Assembly: GCF_000699445.3 (NCBI RefSeq) | Contig: NC_067196.1 | Location: 90,064,364-90,128,363 of the forward strand | Length of the DNA: 64,000 nt | Origin: Schistosoma haematobium | Lineage: Eukaryota > Platyhelminthes > Trematoda > Strigeidida > Schistosomatidae | Direction of reading: 5' to 3' | Notes under the pieces: generated by a model | Told to the model about the DNA's origin: nothing | Seen by the model: only the letters and a program-made list of their open reading frames with translations | The model's database searches: none | Made by a program: the position numbers and the translations under genes | In this document: positions 29,401 to 44,400 of the stretch, piece after piece | Layout of the letters: every line of letters begins with the position of its first letter | How positions within the stretch are numbered: position 1 is the stretch's first letter

Positions 29401-32400
29401 GCAGATTGCTTCATGGCCAGTTTAGAAAACAATCAACTCAAAACAATTATCGAAAACCTCCACTTGTATAAAAGGTACGTGAATGATATCTTTATCATTT
29501 GTGACAACAAATGTAACTTAAGTGATCTCCTAGAGACATTTAATAATTGTCACCCATCAATAAAATTCACACTTGAAGTTGAAAGTCAGTCAGTCAGTCA
29601 GTAACAACGTAGAACTTCGTACGTACGTACATCAGTTCAAGTTGCCACAACACATTAGCACACAGATGTCGTGGCCGATTCAAATCCCGTAGTGGTAGAG
29701 GTAATAAGAGTATAAGCAGTAATCGGGAAAATTAGTGTTTGGACATGTTATTTAAAGGGTATAATACAGTGAAATAAATTTGGGAACAGAAGAAGAAGCG
29801 ACAAGGAGGAATAAGGAGATCAAGATTTGGGAGAACACAAAGAGTGGATGCACCTGCGCCATTGCAAACGATTTTGAGCCATGTCATTCAGGGTCTCTAA
29901 CCATCGGTTACTATCATCTCGCGGTCCCCAACCAGGTAATCTACACCTACCAACATGACTCAGTCCACTTGTCAGTGAATTCATGGACTTGTGCCATGTT
30001 TTGGTCTGGCCGCTCCTAACTTTCTTCCAACCTACTTCCATACCACTGAACATAGCACGTCGAGGCAGTCGGTCGTTGAACATACGTAACGCGTGTCCCA
30101 GCCATCTCAACTGATGAAGTTTCACTACATCATCAATTGATTTGCCATCCTTATCTAGTATACATATTTGCGATTGTACAGCTTTGAAAATGAATTCGCC
30201 GAAAATGGGAAAACTCTTCACTGACTTAAACTTTCTTATTTCAATTTTATAAACACCAACCACAGTATCAGCTTGAGGAACTGAGGACTATGTTATAGAC
30301 ATCAAACTGACGCGTATTTTCACCATTTAAACAACCATGTGACACCAAGTAGAGAAAACTAAATGTCAAGTAGATGCACAAACACTGTGATATCTTCATT
30401 TATTATTAAGTCCCATTTCTGTCAAACAGGAAGGTTAGTTATGCTGAACGGATAGAATTGATGTGAAGAACAATAACATTTACCACCATTTATTTCTGAA
30501 GCTTTCTCAACATTACCAGTGACTTCATTTTGTTTCGTTAGTGATTCGCATTAGTTCTAACTCAATCAATGTGATGTTTGCCACTTCCACTGGAATACGG
30601 GATGTTTATTTGAAGGAACTATTACTACGTTGCACCTGCAATGTACAGTTCACATTCAACGACGTAATTTATAGACAGAAGGATGGTATAGCAATGGGAT
30701 CCCCACTTGGTCCATTACTGGCAGATTGCTTCATGGCCAGTTTAGAAAACAATCAACTCAAAACAATTATCGAAAACCTCCACTTGTATAAAAGGTACGT
30801 GAATGATATCTTTATCATTTGTGACAACAAATGTAACTTAAGTGATCTCCTAGAGACATTTAATAATTGTCACCCATCAATAAAATTCACACTTGAAGTT
30901 GAAAGTCAGTCAGTCAGTCAGTAACAACGTAGAACTTCGTACGTACGTACATCAGTTCAAGTTGCCACAACACATTAGCACACAGATGTCGTGGCCGATT
31001 CAAATCCCGTAGTGGTAGAGGTAATAAGAGTATAAGCAGTAATCGGGAAAATTAGTGTTTGGACATGTTATTTAAAGGGTATAATACAGTGAAATAAATT
31101 TGGGAACAGAAGAAGAAGCGACAAGGAGGAATAAGGAGATCAAGATTTGGGAGAACACAAAGAGTGGATGCACCTGCGCCATTGCAAACGATTTTGAGCC
31201 ATGTCATTCAGGGTCTCTAACCATCGGTTACTATCATCTCGCGGTCCCCAACCAGGTAATCTACACCTACCAACATGACTCAGTCCACTTGTCAGTGAAT
31301 TCATGGACTTGTGCCATGTTTTGGTCTGGCCGCTCCTAACTTTCTTCCAACCTACTTCCATACCACTGAACATAGCACGTCGAGGCAGTCGGTCGTTGAA
31401 CATACGTAACGCGTGTCCCAGCCATCTCAACTGATGAAGTTTCACTACATCATCAATTGATTTGCCATCCTTATCTAGTATACATATTTGCGATTGTACA
31501 GCTTTGAAAATGAATTCGCCGAAAATGGGAAAACTCTTCACTGACTTAAACTTTCTTATTTCAATTTTATAAACACCAACCACAGTATCAGCTTGAGGAA
31601 CTGAGGACTATGTTATAGACATCAAACTGACGCGTATTTTCACCATTTAAACAACCATGTGACACCAAGTAGAGAAAACTAAATGTCAAGTAGATGCACA
31701 AACACTGTGATATCTTCATTTATTATTAAGTCCCATTTCTGTCAAACAGGAAGGTTAGTTATGCTGAACGGATAGAATTGATGTGAAGAACAATAACATT
31801 TACCACCATTTATTTCTGAAGCTTTCTCAACATTACCAGTGACTTCATTTTGTTTCGTTAGTGATTCGCATTAGTTCTAACTCAATCAATGTGATGTTTG
31901 CCACTTCCACTGGAATACGGGATGTTTATTTGAAGGAACTATTACTACGTTGCACCTGCAATGTACAGTTCACATTCAACGACGTAATTTATAGACAGAA
32001 GGATGGTATAGCAATGGGATCCCCACTTGGTCCATTACTGGCAGATTGCTTCATGGCCAGTTTAGAAAACAATCAACTCAAAACAATTATCGAAAACCTC
32101 CACTTGTATAAAAGGTACGTGAATGATATCTTTATCATTTGTGACAACAAATGTAACTTAAGTGATCTCCTAGAGACATTTAATAATTGTCACCCATCAA
32201 TAAAATTCACACTTGAAGTTGAAAGTCAGTCAGTCAGTCAGTAACAACGTAGAACTTCGTACGTACGTACATCAGTTCAAGTTGCCACAACACATTAGCA
32301 CACAGATGTCGTGGCCGATTCAAATCCCGTAGTGGTAGAGGTAATAAGAGTATAAGCAGTAATCGGGAAAATTAGTGTTTGGACATGTTATTTAAAGGGT

Positions 32401-35400
32401 ATAATACAGTGAAATAAATTTGGGAACAGAAGAAGAAGCGACAAGGAGGAATAAGGAGATCAAGATTTGGGAGAACACAAAGAGTGGATGCACCTGCGCC
32501 ATTGCAAACGATTTTGAGCCATGTCATTCAGGGTCTCTAACCATCGGTTACTATCATCTCGCGGTCCCCAACCAGGTAATCTACACCTACCAACATGACT
32601 CAGTCCACTTGTCAGTGAATTCATGGACTTGTGCCATGTTTTGGTCTGGCCGCTCCTAACTTTCTTCCAACCTACTTCCATACCACTGAACATAGCACGT
32701 CGAGGCAGTCGGTCGTTGAACATACGTAACGCGTGTCCCAGCCATCTCAACTGATGAAGTTTCACTACATCATCAATTGATTTGCCATCCTTATCTAGTA
32801 TACATATTTGCGATTGTACAGCTTTGAAAATGAATTCGCCGAAAATGGGAAAACTCTTCACTGACTTAAACTTTCTTATTTCAATTTTATAAACACCAAC
32901 CACAGTATCAGCTTGAGGAACTGAGGACTATGTTATAGACATCAAACTGACGCGTATTTTCACCATTTAAACAACCATGTGACACCAAGTAGAGAAAACT
33001 AAATGTCAAGTAGATGCACAAACACTGTGATATCTTCATTTATTATTAAGTCCCATTTCTGTCAAACAGGAAGGTTAGTTATGCTGAACGGATAGAATTG
33101 ATGTGAAGAACAATAACATTTACCACCATTTATTTCTGAAGCTTTCTCAACATTACCAGTGACTTCATTTTGTTTCGTTAGTGATTCGCATTAGTTCTAA
33201 CTCAATCAATGTGATGTTTGCCACTTCCACTGGAATACGGGATGTTTATTTGAAGGAACTATTACTACGTTGCACCTGCAATGTACAGTTCACATTCAAC
33301 GACGTAATTTATAGACAGAAGGATGGTATAGCAATGGGATCCCCACTTGGTCCATTACTGGCAGATTGCTTCATGGCCAGTTTAGAAAACAATCAACTCA
33401 AAACAATTATCGAAAACCTCCACTTGTATAAAAGGTACGTGAATGATATCTTTATCATTTGTGACAACAAATGTAACTTAAGTGATCTCCTAGAGACATT
33501 TAATAATTGTCACCCATCAATAAAATTCACACTTGAAGTTGAAAGTCAGTCAGTCAGTCAGTAACAACGTAGAACTTCGTACGTACGTACATCAGTTCAA
33601 GTTGCCACAACACATTAGCACACAGATGTCGTGGCCGATTCAAATCCCGTAGTGGTAGAGGTAATAAGAGTATAAGCAGTAATCGGGAAAATTAGTGTTT
33701 GGACATGTTATTTAAAGGGTATAATACAGTGAAATAAATTTGGGAACAGAAGAAGAAGCGACAAGGAGGAATAAGGAGATCAAGATTTGGGAGAACACAA
33801 AGAGTGGATGCACCTGCGCCATTGCAAACGATTTTGAGCCATGTCATTCAGGGTCTCTAACCATCGGTTACTATCATCTCGCGGTCCCCAACCAGGTAAT
33901 CTACACCTACCAACATGACTCAGTCCACTTGTCAGTGAATTCATGGACTTGTGCCATGTTTTGGTCTGGCCGCTCCTAACTTTCTTCCAACCTACTTCCA
34001 TACCACTGAACATAGCACGTCGAGGCAGTCGGTCGTTGAACATACGTAACGCGTGTCCCAGCCATCTCAACTGATGAAGTTTCACTACATCATCAATTGA
34101 TTTGCCATCCTTATCTAGTATACATATTTGCGATTGTACAGCTTTGAAAATGAATTCGCCGAAAATGGGAAAACTCTTCACTGACTTAAACTTTCTTATT
34201 TCAATTTTATAAACACCAACCACAGTATCAGCTTGAGGAACTGAGGACTATGTTATAGACATCAAACTGACGCGTATTTTCACCATTTAAACAACCATGT
34301 GACACCAAGTAGAGAAAACTAAATGTCAAGTAGATGCACAAACACTGTGATATCTTCATTTATTATTAAGTCCCATTTCTGTCAAACAGGAAGGTTAGTT
34401 ATGCTGAACGGATAGAATTGATGTGAAGAACAATAACATTTACCACCATTTATTTCTGAAGCTTTCTCAACATTACCAGTGACTTCATTTTGTTTCGTTA
34501 GTGATTCGCATTAGTTCTAACTCAATCAATGTGATGTTTGCCACTTCCACTGGAATACGGGATGTTTATTTGAAGGAACTATTACTACGTTGCACCTGCA
34601 ATGTACAGTTCACATTCAACGACGTAATTTATAGACAGAAGGATGGTATAGCAATGGGATCCCCACTTGGTCCATTACTGGCAGATTGCTTCATGGCCAG
34701 TTTAGAAAACAATCAACTCAAAACAATTATCGAAAACCTCCACTTGTATAAAAGGTACGTGAATGATATCTTTATCATTTGTGACAACAAATGTAACTTA
34801 AGTGATCTCCTAGAGACATTTAATAATTGTCACCCATCAATAAAATTCACACTTGAAGTTGAAAGTCAGTCAGTCAGTCAGTAACAACGTAGAACTTCGT
34901 ACGTACGTACATCAGTTCAAGTTGCCACAACACATTAGCACACAGATGTCGTGGCCGATTCAAATCCCGTAGTGGTAGAGGTAATAAGAGTATAAGCAGT
35001 AATCGGGAAAATTAGTGTTTGGACATGTTATTTAAAGGGTATAATACAGTGAAATAAATTTGGGAACAGAAGAAGAAGCGACAAGGAGGAATAAGGAGAT
35101 CAAGATTTGGGAGAACACAAAGAGTGGATGCACCTGCGCCATTGCAAACGATTTTGAGCCATGTCATTCAGGGTCTCTAACCATCGGTTACTATCATCTC
35201 GCGGTCCCCAACCAGGTAATCTACACCTACCAACATGACTCAGTCCACTTGTCAGTGAATTCATGGACTTGTGCCATGTTTTGGTCTGGCCGCTCCTAAC
35301 TTTCTTCCAACCTACTTCCATACCACTGAACATAGCACGTCGAGGCAGTCGGTCGTTGAACATACGTAACGCGTGTCCCAGCCATCTCAACTGATGAAGT

Positions 35401-38400
35401 TTCACTACATCATCAATTGATTTGCCATCCTTATCTAGTATACATATTTGCGATTGTACAGCTTTGAAAATGAATTCGCCGAAAATGGGAAAACTCTTCA
35501 CTGACTTAAACTTTCTTATTTCAATTTTATAAACACCAACCACAGTATCAGCTTGAGGAACTGAGGACTATGTTATAGACATCAAACTGACGCGTATTTT
35601 CACCATTTAAACAACCATGTGACACCAAGTAGAGAAAACTAAATGTCAAGTAGATGCACAAACACTGTGATATCTTCATTTATTATTAAGTCCCATTTCT
35701 GTCAAACAGGAAGGTTAGTTATGCTGAACGGATAGAATTGATGTGAAGAACAATAACATTTACCACCATTTATTTCTGAAGCTTTCTCAACATTACCAGT
35801 GACTTCATTTTGTTTCGTTAGTGATTCGCATTAGTTCTAACTCAATCAATGTGATGTTTGCCACTTCCACTGGAATACGGGATGTTTATTTGAAGGAACT
35901 ATTACTACGTTGCACCTGCAATGTACAGTTCACATTCAACGACGTAATTTATAGACAGAAGGATGGTATAGCAATGGGATCCCCACTTGGTCCATTACTG
36001 GCAGATTGCTTCATGGCCAGTTTAGAAAACAATCAACTCAAAACAATTATCGAAAACCTCCACTTGTATAAAAGGTACGTGAATGATATCTTTATCATTT
36101 GTGACAACAAATGTAACTTAAGTGATCTCCTAGAGACATTTAATAATTGTCACCCATCAATAAAATTCACACTTGAAGTTGAAAGTCAGTCAGTCAGTCA
36201 GTAACAACGTAGAACTTCGTACGTACGTACATCAGTTCAAGTTGCCACAACACATTAGCACACAGATGTCGTGGCCGATTCAAATCCCGTAGTGGTAGAG
36301 GTAATAAGAGTATAAGCAGTAATCGGGAAAATTAGTGTTTGGACATGTTATTTAAAGGGTATAATACAGTGAAATAAATTTGGGAACAGAAGAAGAAGCG
36401 ACAAGGAGGAATAAGGAGATCAAGATTTGGGAGAACACAAAGAGTGGATGCACCTGCGCCATTGCAAACGATTTTGAGCCATGTCATTCAGGGTCTCTAA
36501 CCATCGGTTACTATCATCTCGCGGTCCCCAACCAGGTAATCTACACCTACCAACATGACTCAGTCCACTTGTCAGTGAATTCATGGACTTGTGCCATGTT
36601 TTGGTCTGGCCGCTCCTAACTTTCTTCCAACCTACTTCCATACCACTGAACATAGCACGTCGAGGCAGTCGGTCGTTGAACATACGTAACGCGTGTCCCA
36701 GCCATCTCAACTGATGAAGTTTCACTACATCATCAATTGATTTGCCATCCTTATCTAGTATACATATTTGCGATTGTACAGCTTTGAAAATGAATTCGCC
36801 GAAAATGGGAAAACTCTTCACTGACTTAAACTTTCTTATTTCAATTTTATAAACACCAACCACAGTATCAGCTTGAGGAACTGAGGACTATGTTATAGAC
36901 ATCAAACTGACGCGTATTTTCACCATTTAAACAACCATGTGACACCAAGTAGAGAAAACTAAATGTCAAGTAGATGCACAAACACTGTGATATCTTCATT
37001 TATTATTAAGTCCCATTTCTGTCAAACAGGAAGGTTAGTTATGCTGAACGGATAGAATTGATGTGAAGAACAATAACATTTACCACCATTTATTTCTGAA
37101 GCTTTCTCAACATTACCAGTGACTTCATTTTGTTTCGTTAGTGATTCGCATTAGTTCTAACTCAATCAATGTGATGTTTGCCACTTCCACTGGAATACGG
37201 GATGTTTATTTGAAGGAACTATTACTACGTTGCACCTGCAATGTACAGTTCACATTCAACGACGTAATTTATAGACAGAAGGATGGTATAGCAATGGGAT
37301 CCCCACTTGGTCCATTACTGGCAGATTGCTTCATGGCCAGTTTAGAAAACAATCAACTCAAAACAATTATCGAAAACCTCCACTTGTATAAAAGGTACGT
37401 GAATGATATCTTTATCATTTGTGACAACAAATGTAACTTAAGTGATCTCCTAGAGACATTTAATAATTGTCACCCATCAATAAAATTCACACTTGAAGTT
37501 GAAAGTCAGTCAGTCAGTCAGTAACAACGTAGAACTTCGTACGTACGTACATCAGTTCAAGTTGCCACAACACATTAGCACACAGATGTCGTGGCCGATT
37601 CAAATCCCGTAGTGGTAGAGGTAATAAGAGTATAAGCAGTAATCGGGAAAATTAGTGTTTGGACATGTTATTTAAAGGGTATAATACAGTGAAATAAATT
37701 TGGGAACAGAAGAAGAAGCGACAAGGAGGAATAAGGAGATCAAGATTTGGGAGAACACAAAGAGTGGATGCACCTGCGCCATTGCAAACGATTTTGAGCC
37801 ATGTCATTCAGGGTCTCTAACCATCGGTTACTATCATCTCGCGGTCCCCAACCAGGTAATCTACACCTACCAACATGACTCAGTCCACTTGTCAGTGAAT
37901 TCATGGACTTGTGCCATGTTTTGGTCTGGCCGCTCCTAACTTTCTTCCAACCTACTTCCATACCACTGAACATAGCACGTCGAGGCAGTCGGTCGTTGAA
38001 CATACGTAACGCGTGTCCCAGCCATCTCAACTGATGAAGTTTCACTACATCATCAATTGATTTGCCATCCTTATCTAGTATACATATTTGCGATTGTACA
38101 GCTTTGAAAATGAATTCGCCGAAAATGGGAAAACTCTTCACTGACTTAAACTTTCTTATTTCAATTTTATAAACACCAACCACAGTATCAGCTTGAGGAA
38201 CTGAGGACTATGTTATAGACATCAAACTGACGCGTATTTTCACCATTTAAACAACCATGTGACACCAAGTAGAGAAAACTAAATGTCAAGTAGATGCACA
38301 AACACTGTGATATCTTCATTTATTATTAAGTCCCATTTCTGTCAAACAGGAAGGTTAGTTATGCTGAACGGATAGAATTGATGTGAAGAACAATAACATT

Positions 38401-41400
38401 TACCACCATTTATTTCTGAAGCTTTCTCAACATTACCAGTGACTTCATTTTGTTTCGTTAGTGATTCGCATTAGTTCTAACTCAATCAATGTGATGTTTG
38501 CCACTTCCACTGGAATACGGGATGTTTATTTGAAGGAACTATTACTACGTTGCACCTGCAATGTACAGTTCACATTCAACGACGTAATTTATAGACAGAA
38601 GGATGGTATAGCAATGGGATCCCCACTTGGTCCATTACTGGCAGATTGCTTCATGGCCAGTTTAGAAAACAATCAACTCAAAACAATTATCGAAAACCTC
38701 CACTTGTATAAAAGGTACGTGAATGATATCTTTATCATTTGTGACAACAAATGTAACTTAAGTGATCTCCTAGAGACATTTAATAATTGTCACCCATCAA
38801 TAAAATTCACACTTGAAGTTGAAAGTCAGTCAGTCAGTCAGTAACAACGTAGAACTTCGTACGTACGTACATCAGTTCAAGTTGCCACAACACATTAGCA
38901 CACAGATGTCGTGGCCGATTCAAATCCCGTAGTGGTAGAGGTAATAAGAGTATAAGCAGTAATCGGGAAAATTAGTGTTTGGACATGTTATTTAAAGGGT
39001 ATAATACAGTGAAATAAATTTGGGAACAGAAGAAGAAGCGACAAGGAGGAATAAGGAGATCAAGATTTGGGAGAACACAAAGAGTGGATGCACCTGCGCC
39101 ATTGCAAACGATTTTGAGCCATGTCATTCAGGGTCTCTAACCATCGGTTACTATCATCTCGCGGTCCCCAACCAGGTAATCTACACCTACCAACATGACT
39201 CAGTCCACTTGTCAGTGAATTCATGGACTTGTGCCATGTTTTGGTCTGGCCGCTCCTAACTTTCTTCCAACCTACTTCCATACCACTGAACATAGCACGT
39301 CGAGGCAGTCGGTCGTTGAACATACGTAACGCGTGTCCCAGCCATCTCAACTGATGAAGTTTCACTACATCATCAATTGATTTGCCATCCTTATCTAGTA
39401 TACATATTTGCGATTGTACAGCTTTGAAAATGAATTCGCCGAAAATGGGAAAACTCTTCACTGACTTAAACTTTCTTATTTCAATTTTATAAACACCAAC
39501 CACAGTATCAGCTTGAGGAACTGAGGACTATGTTATAGACATCAAACTGACGCGTATTTTCACCATTTAAACAACCATGTGACACCAAGTAGAGAAAACT
39601 AAATGTCAAGTAGATGCACAAACACTGTGATATCTTCATTTATTATTAAGTCCCATTTCTGTCAAACAGGAAGGTTAGTTATGCTGAACGGATAGAATTG
39701 ATGTGAAGAACAATAACATTTACCACCATTTATTTCTGAAGCTTTCTCAACATTACCAGTGACTTCATTTTGTTTCGTTAGTGATTCGCATTAGTTCTAA
39801 CTCAATCAATGTGATGTTTGCCACTTCCACTGGAATACGGGATGTTTATTTGAAGGAACTATTACTACGTTGCACCTGCAATGTACAGTTCACATTCAAC
39901 GACGTAATTTATAGACAGAAGGATGGTATAGCAATGGGATCCCCACTTGGTCCATTACTGGCAGATTGCTTCATGGCCAGTTTAGAAAACAATCAACTCA
40001 AAACAATTATCGAAAACCTCCACTTGTATAAAAGGTACGTGAATGATATCTTTATCATTTGTGACAACAAATGTAACTTAAGTGATCTCCTAGAGACATT
40101 TAATAATTGTCACCCATCAATAAAATTCACACTTGAAGTTGAAAGTCAGTCAGTCAGTCAGTAACAACGTAGAACTTCGTACGTACGTACATCAGTTCAA
40201 GTTGCCACAACACATTAGCACACAGATGTCGTGGCCGATTCAAATCCCGTAGTGGTAGAGGTAATAAGAGTATAAGCAGTAATCGGGAAAATTAGTGTTT
40301 GGACATGTTATTTAAAGGGTATAATACAGTGAAATAAATTTGGGAACAGAAGAAGAAGCGACAAGGAGGAATAAGGAGATCAAGATTTGGGAGAACACAA
40401 AGAGTGGATGCACCTGCGCCATTGCAAACGATTTTGAGCCATGTCATTCAGGGTCTCTAACCATCGGTTACTATCATCTCGCGGTCCCCAACCAGGTAAT
40501 CTACACCTACCAACATGACTCAGTCCACTTGTCAGTGAATTCATGGACTTGTGCCATGTTTTGGTCTGGCCGCTCCTAACTTTCTTCCAACCTACTTCCA
40601 TACCACTGAACATAGCACGTCGAGGCAGTCGGTCGTTGAACATACGTAACGCGTGTCCCAGCCATCTCAACTGATGAAGTTTCACTACATCATCAATTGA
40701 TTTGCCATCCTTATCTAGTATACATATTTGCGATTGTACAGCTTTGAAAATGAATTCGCCGAAAATGGGAAAACTCTTCACTGACTTAAACTTTCTTATT
40801 TCAATTTTATAAACACCAACCACAGTATCAGCTTGAGGAACTGAGGACTATGTTATAGACATCAAACTGACGCGTATTTTCACCATTTAAACAACCATGT
40901 GACACCAAGTAGAGAAAACTAAATGTCAAGTAGATGCACAAACACTGTGATATCTTCATTTATTATTAAGTCCCATTTCTGTCAAACAGGAAGGTTAGTT
41001 ATGCTGAACGGATAGAATTGATGTGAAGAACAATAACATTTACCACCATTTATTTCTGAAGCTTTCTCAACATTACCAGTGACTTCATTTTGTTTCGTTA
41101 GTGATTCGCATTAGTTCTAACTCAATCAATGTGATGTTTGCCACTTCCACTGGAATACGGGATGTTTATTTGAAGGAACTATTACTACGTTGCACCTGCA
41201 ATGTACAGTTCACATTCAACGACGTAATTTATAGACAGAAGGATGGTATAGCAATGGGATCCCCACTTGGTCCATTACTGGCAGATTGCTTCATGGCCAG
41301 TTTAGAAAACAATCAACTCAAAACAATTATCGAAAACCTCCACTTGTATAAAAGGTACGTGAATGATATCTTTATCATTTGTGACAACAAATGTAACTTA

Positions 41401-44400
41401 AGTGATCTCCTAGAGACATTTAATAATTGTCACCCATCAATAAAATTCACACTTGAAGTTGAAAGTCAGTCAGTCAGTCAGTAACAACGTAGAACTTCGT
41501 ACGTACGTACATCAGTTCAAGTTGCCACAACACATTAGCACACAGATGTCGTGGCCGATTCAAATCCCGTAGTGGTAGAGGTAATAAGAGTATAAGCAGT
41601 AATCGGGAAAATTAGTGTTTGGACATGTTATTTAAAGGGTATAATACAGTGAAATAAATTTGGGAACAGAAGAAGAAGCGACAAGGAGGAATAAGGAGAT
41701 CAAGATTTGGGAGAACACAAAGAGTGGATGCACCTGCGCCATTGCAAACGATTTTGAGCCATGTCATTCAGGGTCTCTAACCATCGGTTACTATCATCTC
41801 GCGGTCCCCAACCAGGTAATCTACACCTACCAACATGACTCAGTCCACTTGTCAGTGAATTCATGGACTTGTGCCATGTTTTGGTCTGGCCGCTCCTAAC
41901 TTTCTTCCAACCTACTTCCATACCACTGAACATAGCACGTCGAGGCAGTCGGTCGTTGAACATACGTAACGCGTGTCCCAGCCATCTCAACTGATGAAGT
42001 TTCACTACATCATCAATTGATTTGCCATCCTTATCTAGTATACATATTTGCGATTGTACAGCTTTGAAAATGAATTCGCCGAAAATGGGAAAACTCTTCA
42101 CTGACTTAAACTTTCTTATTTCAATTTTATAAACACCAACCACAGTATCAGCTTGAGGAACTGAGGACTATGTTATAGACATCAAACTGACGCGTATTTT
42201 CACCATTTAAACAACCATGTGACACCAAGTAGAGAAAACTAAATGTCAAGTAGATGCACAAACACTGTGATATCTTCATTTATTATTAAGTCCCATTTCT
42301 GTCAAACAGGAAGGTTAGTTATGCTGAACGGATAGAATTGATGTGAAGAACAATAACATTTACCACCATTTATTTCTGAAGCTTTCTCAACATTACCAGT
42401 GACTTCATTTTGTTTCGTTAGTGATTCGCATTAGTTCTAACTCAATCAATGTGATGTTTGCCACTTCCACTGGAATACGGGATGTTTATTTGAAGGAACT
42501 ATTACTACGTTGCACCTGCAATGTACAGTTCACATTCAACGACGTAATTTATAGACAGAAGGATGGTATAGCAATGGGATCCCCACTTGGTCCATTACTG
42601 GCAGATTGCTTCATGGCCAGTTTAGAAAACAATCAACTCAAAACAATTATCGAAAACCTCCACTTGTATAAAAGGTACGTGAATGATATCTTTATCATTT
42701 GTGACAACAAATGTAACTTAAGTGATCTCCTAGAGACATTTAATAATTGTCACCCATCAATAAAATTCACACTTGAAGTTGAAAGTCAGTCAGTCAGTCA
42801 GTAACAACGTAGAACTTCGTACGTACGTACATCAGTTCAAGTTGCCACAACACATTAGCACACAGATGTCGTGGCCGATTCAAATCCCGTAGTGGTAGAG
42901 GTAATAAGAGTATAAGCAGTAATCGGGAAAATTAGTGTTTGGACATGTTATTTAAAGGGTATAATACAGTGAAATAAATTTGGGAACAGAAGAAGAAGCG
43001 ACAAGGAGGAATAAGGAGATCAAGATTTGGGAGAACACAAAGAGTGGATGCACCTGCGCCATTGCAAACGATTTTGAGCCATGTCATTCAGGGTCTCTAA
43101 CCATCGGTTACTATCATCTCGCGGTCCCCAACCAGGTAATCTACACCTACCAACATGACTCAGTCCACTTGTCAGTGAATTCATGGACTTGTGCCATGTT
43201 TTGGTCTGGCCGCTCCTAACTTTCTTCCAACCTACTTCCATACCACTGAACATAGCACGTCGAGGCAGTCGGTCGTTGAACATACGTAACGCGTGTCCCA
43301 GCCATCTCAACTGATGAAGTTTCACTACATCATCAATTGATTTGCCATCCTTATCTAGTATACATATTTGCGATTGTACAGCTTTGAAAATGAATTCGCC
43401 GAAAATGGGAAAACTCTTCACTGACTTAAACTTTCTTATTTCAATTTTATAAACACCAACCACAGTATCAGCTTGAGGAACTGAGGACTATGTTATAGAC
43501 ATCAAACTGACGCGTATTTTCACCATTTAAACAACCATGTGACACCAAGTAGAGAAAACTAAATGTCAAGTAGATGCACAAACACTGTGATATCTTCATT
43601 TATTATTAAGTCCCATTTCTGTCAAACAGGAAGGTTAGTTATGCTGAACGGATAGAATTGATGTGAAGAACAATAACATTTACCACCATTTATTTCTGAA
43701 GCTTTCTCAACATTACCAGTGACTTCATTTTGTTTCGTTAGTGATTCGCATTAGTTCTAACTCAATCAATGTGATGTTTGCCACTTCCACTGGAATACGG
43801 GATGTTTATTTGAAGGAACTATTACTACGTTGCACCTGCAATGTACAGTTCACATTCAACGACGTAATTTATAGACAGAAGGATGGTATAGCAATGGGAT
43901 CCCCACTTGGTCCATTACTGGCAGATTGCTTCATGGCCAGTTTAGAAAACAATCAACTCAAAACAATTATCGAAAACCTCCACTTGTATAAAAGGTACGT
44001 GAATGATATCTTTATCATTTGTGACAACAAATGTAACTTAAGTGATCTCCTAGAGACATTTAATAATTGTCACCCATCAATAAAATTCACACTTGAAGTT
44101 GAAAGTCAGTCAGTCAGTCAGTAACAACGTAGAACTTCGTACGTACGTACATCAGTTCAAGTTGCCACAACACATTAGCACACAGATGTCGTGGCCGATT
44201 CAAATCCCGTAGTGGTAGAGGTAATAAGAGTATAAGCAGTAATCGGGAAAATTAGTGTTTGGACATGTTATTTAAAGGGTATAATACAGTGAAATAAATT
44301 TGGGAACAGAAGAAGAAGCGACAAGGAGGAATAAGGAGATCAAGATTTGGGAGAACACAAAGAGTGGATGCACCTGCGCCATTGCAAACGATTTTGAGCC